12,631 nucleotides of DNA from Paracoccaceae bacterium (GTDB taxonomy: Bacteria; Pseudomonadota; Alphaproteobacteria; Rhodobacterales; Rhodobacteraceae): NCBI GenBank assembly GCA_027069385.1, contig JALXER010000308.1, positions 1-12,631 on the forward strand, given 5' to 3'. This document shows, piece by piece, positions 1 to 6,600 of this stretch; position 1 is the stretch's first letter; every line of letters starts with the position of its first letter. Both the position numbers and the translations under genes were made by a program. The notes under the pieces were generated by a model, which saw nothing but the letters and a program-made list of their open reading frames with translations, had not been told where the DNA came from and did not search any database.

Positions 1-906
1 GTGTTCCAGCACCGCATCATTGTCACCAAGTGCTGTGCGGAACACATCAGCCGTTTGCTCGACAATCGAGGTGTAGGGGATGACATAAATCACCCGCTTC
101 AGCCGGTGCTTGCGGGCATGGGCAAGGGCAAAGGCCAGCGAGGTGAGGGTTTTTCCGCCCCCCGTGGGCACGGTGAGCGTAAACAGCCCGGGCGGCTTTT
201 CCGCCTGCACGCAGGCATGGGCCAGAACCCGGGCGCGCAGCCTGTTGATGGGGCTTTCGGGCGGGCCAAAGGCGGCCAGACGGGCGGTCAACGCCTGTTC
301 CAGCCCGTCCAGAGACCCGGCCCAGCCGCGCACATTCTGTCGCCCTTCCACCTTGTCATAAAACCTTTCGGTTTCCAGAAAATCCGCATCCACCAACGCG
401 GAAAACAGCATGCGGGTGAAAAAATGCAGGGTGAAATTGGAGACGCCCTGCACGTTGGCAAGCGGGGCCGGAGTCGAGAGGGCAGGCAGGGCGATGCCTT
501 CCGGCAGGTTCAGACGCTCGGCCGTTTGCAGGCGCTCGTTCAGCGGGGTTGCGGGCTTGCCGGAAACGGGGCCAAGCCCGTTGGGCAGCCCCGCATGGTG
601 CCCGGCAATGGCATAGGCCAGCAACTTGCCCGCCCCCCCCAGATGCGTGGTGGCATACCGCGCACCCTCGCCACTATGGGGGTCGGATCCGCGCTCGCCG
701 CGCAGATAGGCCTGAAACCCGGGCTTGCTCTTGCCCAGGTCATGCAACAGCCCCGCAGCATTGCCCCATTCATTTGCCGAAAATCCGGCCGCATATTGCC
801 TGCCGACCCGTGCCACGCCCCCTAGATGATCGACCAGCGTTTCCCAATCCGTTCGGGAACGGTTTTGGGTTGAGTGGGCGAACAAAGTGGAATACGAGAA
901 TACCAT
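1..906 (-). CDS. cas3: CRISPR-associated helicase/nuclease Cas3, N-terminal 302 residues (3' end outside the window)
   Basis: Cas3 is recruited by Cascade in type I CRISPR-Cas systems and unwinds and degrades the target DNA. The frame is open from an ATG at 906 to the window edge. Residues about 23-110 form an HD nuclease domain: LVDHLGGVA with His27, the doublet His55-Asp56 in AGLLHDLGKSKPGFQAY, His96, and the pair AGHHAGLPNG (His103-His104). Residues 241-256 carry Walker A, LFTLTVPTGGGKTLTS (Lys252), followed by RVIYVIPYTSIVEQTA, the next helicase block. HD and helicase are therefore fused in the usual order. The wording of the Walker A and following block resembles type I-C Cas3, in which cas3 is the first gene of the operon; its position here with the rest of the operon to the left agrees, but no cas5/cas8c is visible. 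A GGAG ribosome binding site (914-917 on the plus strand) lies 7 bases before the ATG. Family assignment is secure; subtype is inferred. Confidence 0.93.
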   Translation of the reverse strand, partial: MVFSYSTLFAHSTQNRSRTDWETLVDHLGGVARVGRQYAAGFSANEWGNAAGLLHDLGKSKPGFQAYLRGERGSDPHSGEGARYATTHLGGAGKLLAYAIAGHHAGLPNGLGPVSGKPATPLNERLQTAERLNLPEGIALPALSTPAPLANVQGVSNFTLHFFTRMLFSALVDADFLETERFYDKVEGRQNVRGWAGSLDGLEQALTARLAAFGPPESPINRLRARVLAHACVQAEKPPGLFTLTVPTGGGKTLTSLAFALAHARKHRLKRVIYVIPYTSIVEQTADVFRTALGDNDAVLEH

Positions 907-1031
907 GCGAAAACTCCACTTAAAATGGTATCCTGTTTAGCGGTTCAAAGCAATGTTATTCAGTAAATAAAAGTGCATTGGCCCGAAGCAAGCATGAAAA
1001 CCCGCTCCGGCAGTCGTGAAGTTATGTTTGC
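907..1031. other. Intergenic region upstream of cas3
   Basis: This 125-bp A/T-richer spacer separates the stop of the HTH-membrane gene from the cas3 start, both on the minus strand. It must hold the cas3 ribosome binding site and probably the promoter of the cas operon. Read on the minus strand there is a GATACC element (927-932) and a TTGCTT element (948-953), but the 15-base spacing is poor, and a TTGAAC/TTTTAA pair (943-948 and 920-925) would place the start of transcription on the ribosome binding site. No CRISPR repeat, convincing terminator or RNA gene is seen. Confidence 0.4.
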
Positions 1032-1913
1032 TCAGGGTTCAGAAATCACGCCTTCCTGCTGGACCAGAAATGCTTGTGTCTCCACTTGGCCCTCAACGAC
1101 CAAACGCACGACATATTGGCCTACCGGCAATGGCCCGCCGGGGCGCCAGAAAGTGTATCCGGGCCAAGCATCATCATTGAAACTGGTGCGCCCGGCAATT
1201 CGTTCGCCATTTCGTATCCACCACCGCTCGAAAGGGGTGCCTTCAGGCACATTGTTGAAATCAAAGCTTAAGTACACTTCATCGATACCCGACATGAACA
1301 CCGGCATATGCTGTTTGCATTTTTTGGCCTCAAAATCGAAGAAGAACCGGTCGCAGATACGCATATTCTCGACTAGGGGCACGGATTGATCCTTTTGGGA
1401 ATAATAAACCCCGCCAGCCCCCGCCAGAGCAATCAGCCCAGCAAGGCCCAGTATCAAAGCTTTCGAGCGCGCTTTTGACGGTTCTTCATGATGCAGGGCC
1501 GCCGACATATCTGGTGAAGTATCATCTGTCCGCTGGGTTTTTTCCTCTTTCTTCAATTCGCGCTCCGCGCGCGAAACCTCGAACAGAGCCTCGTGCCATC
1601 TGTTGCGCAAACCTCTGTCCCCTCCCGATGCCAGACCCGCCAGTTTTCGCAAATTTTCCCTTGAAGGCAGGTTTGCGTGGCGCTGCCAGTTTTCGATGGT
1701 TCGTTTGTCCGGTGTGCCCTCCAGCGCATCTTCCAGTTGTTGCGCTGTCCATGGAACCGGAGCGCCCTCGGAATCCAGATCATTTCCAATACCATTGTCC
1801 CAAAAAAAATCGAACATCTTCCAGAAAGACAAATTCTTTGGAGGTTCGGTGATATTTTTACCCATGTTTGTCAATGTGTTACTCGCGATATTTCGGTTTC
1901 TTTTCGGTTTCAC
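1032..1913 (-). CDS. Predicted membrane-anchored helix-turn-helix protein with extracytoplasmic domain
   Basis: I do not recognise a named family. From a GTG at 1913 the protein has 293 residues; an ATG at 1865 (residue 17, MGKNITEPP) is an equally possible start, and neither has a strong ribosome binding site. Residues about 55-96 look like a Cro/XRE-type helix-turn-helix: WTAQQLEDAL, then RTIENWQRHANLPSRENLRKL. A charged linker (110-150, many Glu/Lys/Arg) leads to one transmembrane segment at 152-171 (ALILGLAGLIALAGAGGVYY). Residues 172-293 would lie in the periplasm, with Cys187 and Cys198 able to form a disulfide and a beta-rich end (RWWIRNGERI, PLPVGQYVVRLVVEG) like an Ig-type fold. This is the topology of ToxR/CadC or RodZ, but the sequence matches neither obviously. 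It is divergent from a secreted-protein gene and 125 bp upstream of cas3 on the same strand. Regulation of the divergent genes is an inference. Confidence 0.8.
   Translation of the reverse strand: MKPKRNRNIASNTLTNMGKNITEPPKNLSFWKMFDFFWDNGIGNDLDSEGAPVPWTAQQLEDALEGTPDKRTIENWQRHANLPSRENLRKLAGLASGGDRGLRNRWHEALFEVSRAERELKKEEKTQRTDDTSPDMSAALHHEEPSKARSKALILGLAGLIALAGAGGVYYSQKDQSVPLVENMRICDRFFFDFEAKKCKQHMPVFMSGIDEVYLSFDFNNVPEGTPFERWWIRNGERIAGRTSFNDDAWPGYTFWRPGGPLPVGQYVVRLVVEGQVETQAFLVQQEGVISEP
1891..1911. repeat. Tandem direct repeat TTTCGGTTTC, 11-bp period
   Basis: TTTCGGTTTC occurs at 1891-1900 and again at 1902-1911, so the two copies lie one helical turn apart. A weaker relative (TTTTCCGGTGA) follows at 1930-1940. 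If the minus-strand gene starts at ATG 1865, the repeats lie in the divergent control region and could be a binding site. If it starts at GTG 1913 they encode a basic KPKRNRN stretch and may have no regulatory meaning. Confidence 0.4.
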
Positions 1914-1977
1914 CGTTTTGAGAAGAGCCTTTTCCGGTGAATAATTCCCATATTAAAAGCAATGGAGCACACAATCA

Positions 1978-2343
1978 ATGCAAGAAAAAATACCTGCCCC
2001 CGCGAGCAAGAACAGAGCGCTTATATGGGTCGGTTTATCCCTGGGATTGTGCCTTTCGGCCATACAGGTATCCGCCCAGCAAGTAACACTTCAACGAGGC
2101 ACCTATCTTTGGAATACGCCATATGGTGCATGCGCCTATCTGAAAGTCGGCCGGCGCATGCAGTATCATTTGGACAACGATTGCGATGGTGGCAAGGACT
2201 GGATAGCAGAAAGCGTAACCCTTGAAGGGACCACAATTTTTATCGACAGCGCCAGCCTAAGTATCGAGTCCGCCGACAGCACAAAGATCACCGGAACCTG
2301 GAGATATGAAGGCACGGTACATGCGGAATTTATCCGGCAATAG
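1978..2343 (+). CDS. Small secreted (periplasmic or extracellular) protein of unknown function
   Basis: This 121-residue protein belongs to no family I can name. The N-terminus is a Sec signal peptide: basic start (KNR at 11-13), hydrophobic core at 14-30 (LIWVGLSLGLCLSAI) and a likely cut after VSA33. The mature part is about 88 residues, with two cysteines (Cys52, Cys69) that could form a disulfide, an acidic DNDCDGG loop, and a beta-rich C-terminal half (TTIFIDSASLSIES, ITGTWRYEGTVHAEFI) resembling a small beta-barrel or sandwich. GGAG at 1964-1967 is a reasonable ribosome binding site. It is the first of three plus-strand genes for envelope proteins and is divergent from the HTH-membrane gene, with 64-112 bp between starts. 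The gene and its export are well supported; function is unknown. Confidence 0.78.
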   Translation: MQEKIPAPASKNRALIWVGLSLGLCLSAIQVSAQQVTLQRGTYLWNTPYGACAYLKVGRRMQYHLDNDCDGGKDWIAESVTLEGTTIFIDSASLSIESADSTKITGTWRYEGTVHAEFIRQ

Positions 2344-2415
2344 CGAAGGGTTGCCCTGCGCCGACGCCGATATCTTCGTCTGATCATCATAACCATTCCA
2401 AGAAGGGACCAGAAA

Positions 2416-2760
2416 ATGAAAAACCCGCTTGCTGCTGTCATGGCAGTCACGCTTACCCTGGGATTGTCCGCCTGTATCCCGGGGTCAAATCCCGAGCTTA
2501 ACGGCATGACATATGCCGAGGCGAAACAGAAAATCCGTAACGGAATGACCAAAGAGCAAGTCAGGGAAATCATGGGAAACCCGCTCCATTCTCAAACCAT
2601 TAACGGCCAAACAACCTGGGCTTATACAGGCCTCGGATTCAGGGCTGATATTCTAAACCCCTTCACGCTCCGGCAAGGGGTTTCCCAAACCATTCTAACG
2701 GTTGTTTTCAACCAGTCCGGACGCGTTACAACCGTGAATCTTATTGAGAACGCAGGTTAA
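2416..2760 (+). CDS. SmpA/OmlA (BamE-like) domain lipoprotein
   Basis: A 114-residue lipoprotein. The signal peptide ends in a clear lipobox, LSAC (17-20), so Cys20 is the acylated first mature residue. Residues 38-58 carry the hallmark of the BamE/SmpA/OmlA fold: a helix KQKIRNGMTKEQVREIMGNP, in which the GMTKEQV...GNP turn is diagnostic. It is followed by a beta part with TTWAY and a final strand ILTVVFNQSGRVTTVNL. BamE itself is an accessory lipoprotein of the outer-membrane beta-barrel assembly machine. Many short proteins share the domain without belonging to that complex, and the unrelated small envelope genes around it suggest this is such a paralogue. AAGGGA at 2403-2408 is the ribosome binding site. 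It lies 72 bp after the secreted-protein gene and 10 bp before the next gene, so probably in one operon. Confidence 0.85.
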   Translation: MKNPLAAVMAVTLTLGLSACIPGSNPELNGMTYAEAKQKIRNGMTKEQVREIMGNPLHSQTINGQTTWAYTGLGFRADILNPFTLRQGVSQTILTVVFNQSGRVTTVNLIENAG

Positions 2761-2770
2761 GGAAAGAACA

Positions 2771-3115
2771 ATGGACAATATTGGCGGACCGACTATCGGG
2801 ATAGTGCTTTTGCTCCTGATCTTTTCAGGGCTGGCAATCGTCCACTTGAGAAAGCAAACCGGTTCCCCTTTTCCCTTTGTCCTGCTCGGCGTGTTGCTGG
2901 GCGGGGTCATAGGGGTTCTTTTGACCTGGCCTACCGTTATTGGTCATCCCATCCCATTAAAAGACTTCCTGGATATCGTTAGTCATGCCGGAACGGATGA
3001 AACCGGTATTTTCAAAGGTCTTGTCTTGCCAACCCTCATCAAATCCGCAATTTGCGCTGCCATTGGCGGGGTGGGTGGCTATCTGGTTTTCAAGGTCCGA
3101 AGTCCCGAAAACTGA
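2771..3115 (+). CDS. Small inner-membrane protein, three predicted helices, unknown function
   Basis: No family is recognised. I chose the ATG at 2771 because GGAAAG (2761-2766) precedes it at a proper distance and begins right after the stop of the lipoprotein gene; an upstream in-frame ATG at 2744 lies inside that gene and adds a hydrophilic tail. The 114-residue product has hydrophobic segments at about 7-25 (TIGIVLLLLIFSGLAIVHL), 34-57 (PFVLLGVLLGGVIGVLLTW) and 88-107 (LIKSAICAAIGGVGGYLVF), with a soluble loop of about 30 residues between the second and third. The glycine-rich helices could pack tightly. The 10-bp spacing to the lipoprotein gene indicates co-transcription, and the gene is convergent with the IalB gene. 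Confidence 0.72.
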   Translation: MDNIGGPTIGIVLLLLIFSGLAIVHLRKQTGSPFPFVLLGVLLGGVIGVLLTWPTVIGHPIPLKDFLDIVSHAGTDETGIFKGLVLPTLIKSAICAAIGGVGGYLVFKVRSPEN

Positions 3116-3161
3116 TTGGCTCGAAACCCTTGAAGGTACGGTGTTACGCGTTCCGACCGGC

Positions 3162-3689
3162 TTATTCGGCCAGAATATCCGTCATCCGTGTGGTCGCGCT
3201 TTGAAAGCCCGTCATGTCGATGGTCAGGTTGATCGGATCCCCTGAATCGCTGATGATCGCGGTGATATTCAACTGGCCGGCCCCGCCAATGGCTTCGACA
3301 GATTCGGCGGCAAAGCCGATGGGCACCAGACAACCGGCGGGCAGGCAGGTGGAAAACCTGAGCGCGACGGTGTTTTCCTGTTCGTCCATGCCAAGGGTTA
3401 TGCCCTGGCTAAGCGCAAGACCGAACGGAAGCACCATAGCACCGGCCAGACCACCAGCCCCGTCGGGGCGCAGTTCGATGGCTAAAAACTGCTGGCCGGA
3501 GTCACTGTCAACTTGCGCCTGGGACATCGCGCAGGTCAGCGCGCCGTTCTGGTCAACACAGTTCAGTTGCCATGTGTCATGGGTTTCGGTCAGGGATGTG
3601 GCCCCGCCGGGCAGACCGGCCGCGATACTTGCCGATGCAAAAAGCGTGGCGGACAAGGCCAGCGCGTGGGGGTAGAACATCTTTTTCAT
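3162..3689 (-). CDS. Invasion-associated locus B (IalB) family secreted protein
   Basis: IalB-family proteins are small exported proteins common in alphaproteobacteria, named after the Bartonella factor linked to red-cell invasion; their biochemical role is not settled. The product is 175 residues. It has a signal peptide (MKKMFYPHALALSATLFASA, cut near AA24) and the family pattern: TWQLNC (Cys44), then a second Cys53, then LPFGLALSQGITLGMDE and RFSTCLPAGCLVPIGF (Cys115, Cys120). The four cysteines probably form two disulfides. The start is either this ATG or a GTG three bases earlier (3690-3692). The ribosome binding site AAAGGA (3701-3706) lies inside the last codons of the autotransporter gene, and the autotransporter stop (3694-3696) is only 1-4 bases away, so the two are very likely translationally coupled. 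It is convergent with the small membrane-protein gene, 46 bp apart, with no clear terminator between. Confidence 0.88.
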   Translation of the reverse strand: MKKMFYPHALALSATLFASASIAAGLPGGATSLTETHDTWQLNCVDQNGALTCAMSQAQVDSDSGQQFLAIELRPDGAGGLAGAMVLPFGLALSQGITLGMDEQENTVALRFSTCLPAGCLVPIGFAAESVEAIGGAGQLNITAIISDSGDPINLTIDMTGFQSATTRMTDILAE

Positions 3690-3693
3690 CACA

Positions 3694-6600
3694 TCAAAAT
3701 TCCTTTACCAGATTGAGCTGTATCGCGTGGTTCTGCGCCCCTGCTGCAATCAGGCCATTATAGCCAAGCGCAAGGTTAAAATCAGCCCCCAGATCAATAT
3801 CAATCCCGGCGGACAGCGAAACCGCGCTGCTTACCGCCGATACACCCGCAATCGAGAAAGACGGCTGGCCCGAAAACGACAGGTCGGAATAGGGCAACAT
3901 GCTGCCAAGCCCCTGCTGCCAGCCAATGGCGCCGCTCAGGTTGGCTTTGATATTGCCAAGGTTGATCTCGCGGTTCAGCCGAAGGCCAAGGGTAGCAAAG
4001 ACCAGATCCTGACCGGAGGCGGCCGAGGTCAGCGCAGCGCTGCCCCCCGTCTCGGCAAATGCATCGGTGTGCAGGTTGATATAGGTAAGGTTCACAAACG
4101 GTTCGATGGTGGCCTTGGGCAGTTCAAAAGCATAACTTGCCTCGCCAAACACCGAAATGCTGGAGGCCCCGTAAGCGGCGGTCAGGGTTTGGTCGATGGC
4201 CGCAACCTGCACGGTGCGGGTGGTGTTCACATCATATTTCGAATAAAGCGCGCCAAAGCCAAGGTTAAGCGCGCCATAGCTGGCCCTGCCATACGCCCCC
4301 ACATGAAACGCCGTGTCATCCCCGCTGGAATTTCGCCCGCCAACGCCAAAGCTTGCCTCGGAAACACCGGCCATCAGCCCGATATCGACGTTGCCACCAA
4401 AATTAACATCCACCCCCGCAAACACGCCATAGGTTGACTGATAGGCCGCTGCCGCATTGCCGTCGGTATCATATTGTGACCAGTTGCCCACCACTTCGCT
4501 CCATGCATGAATGCCCGGTGCCGCATCGTGCTGGAACGCAGTGTTGAGCACCTGTTGGCTGTTCTGCGCCAGCAGGGTTTTGGAGGTGGCGTGAATCTCG
4601 CCCGAAAGCAGGTCCAGCGCCAGCGGGGCGTTTTCAACGCCGACCAGCACCACGGCCTGATAGATTTCCGACTCGCTGCCAAGCCCCGTTACCCCCTCGC
4701 CTGCGGCGATCTGGTTGGCGGTGTTGGCAACCTCGGTGAAATCGATATCCGTGCGCGTCAGGGTCAAATACACGTTGGCTTCGTCATAGGTTACGGTCGC
4801 GTCAAGGTTATCAAAGCTTTCCACCACGCTATCAAAAACGCCCGTCACCGTATCGGCGGCAATCACCAGATACATGGTCACCCAGTCATAGGTGCTACCA
4901 TCTTCGCCCAGGGCCTCGGGGCCGATTTCGAGCGTACTGCCGCTCTGGATGACCACCGCGCCGGTAACGCCCAGAATGTCCCCTGTACCGTCTTTGGCTA
5001 CTTCCATCGCAAAGGTTGAACCGGTGGCAAAATCGGCGGTTTCAGCGTAAATCGTGCCGATTGAATGGCCCGGAGCCAGAATGCCGCCGGCCTCTACGAA
5101 CAGATCCCCGACAAAGCCGGAGCCGCCCAGAGTGCCGCTGCCACGCACATGGGTTTCACTTACAATCGAGCCATCCACCAGCAGGGTGCCGCCGCTAATG
5201 GTGGTATCGCCGGTGTAATCGCCGCCCACGGACAGGGTGGTGGTGCCCGAAAGCACATCCACCGACCCCGCGCCGGTAATACCGATACCAAAGTCATAGG
5301 CGTTGTCGGTGTGGTTGAACACCAGCGTGCCGGTGCCGTCGCCAAACACAATCGCCGAGGCGTCAACCATCCCGGCCACACCGGCGGCATCGGTGGCCGC
5401 GGCCCCGATGTTGAGCGTGCCAACCGCGCCCGCATTCTGCGCAATGGAAATCACACCGCCCGCCTGCACCATTCCGCCATCGGCAACCGTCAGTTCTGCC
5501 GTGCCGGAAACGCCCAAAATCAGATCAGCGGTATTGGTCCAGACGGACCCGGCACCCGTGACCGACGCCACCCCCGTACTGCCCGCAGCAAAACCGATAT
5601 ACCCCGAGCTGTCGCTCACCAGGCCGCCCGCCGCGATGGTCAGGCTGCCCTGCCCTCCGGCGCCGACAATTAGCGTGCTGGAATTGGTCCATTGGGACCC
5701 CGCCCCGGTAACCATGGCTGTGCCAACCCCGTTCGCACCTTCTGCAATGGATCCGCTGGTATTGCTGACCACTCCGCCATCTGCGATGGTGAGCGTTCCC
5801 GCGCCCTCTTTCCCCACCGCCAGCTTGCCCGCATTGGCCCAGCTGGACCCGACGCCCGTAACCAGGGCCACGCCGGACGACCCCGCCGCATGCCCGATAC
5901 TCGCCAAGGTATTGCTGACACTGCCGGCGGCCTCGATGGTCAGCGTGCCATCCCCGTAATAGCCCACATAAACCGCGCCCGTACTGGCCCAGTCCGAGCC
6001 AGCACCCGTGACCAAAGCCGCGCCGGTCGCGCTTGCATTATAGCCAATGTACCCGATGCTGTTGCTGACCGCACCACCGTCCTGAATATCCAGCATGCCC
6101 GCGCCGCTTCGGCCCACATAAAGCTCGGCCGTGCTGGCCCAGCCAGACCCGGCCCCCGTCACCGTAGCCGTGCCAACCGATCCGGCGGCATATCCCAGAT
6201 AGCCCCCGACACTGCTGACCGCAGCGCCCGCTTCCACACGCAATGTGCCCGAGCCTTCTTTCCCAACCGTCAGGGCGCCTGAACTGGACCAGTTTGAATT
6301 TACACCCGTAACCGTGACCGTGCCAACAGAACCCGCATTCAGCCCGACAAATGCATCTGCATTGCTGACCGCGCCACCATCTGTGATGGTCAATGTGCCA
6401 GTGCCCGCATCCCCGAGTTTGAGCGAGCCGGAACTTGTCCAGACAGAGCCAGCGCCCGTAACCGTAACCGCGCCAACAGACCCGACCGAAGCGCCGATAA
6501 TACCATCAGAATTGCTCACCATGCCGCCCGCTTCGATATCCAGCGTGCCCGTGCCGCCAATGCCAACAAAAAGCTCATCCGTATTTACCCAGCTAGAGCC

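Noticed and set aside
1..923. Long open plus-strand frames covering the first 900 bases
   Set aside because: They are antisense shadows of cas3; the products are Gly/Arg/Pro-rich with no recognisable domain, whereas the minus frame gives a clear HD-helicase.
920..948. cas3 promoter TTGAAC-17-TTTTAA on the minus strand
   Set aside because: Transcription would begin at the ribosome binding site, leaving no usable leader.
3116..3161. Bidirectional terminator between convergent genes
   Set aside because: Only 3-4 bp stems are found and no T-run; not enough to call.
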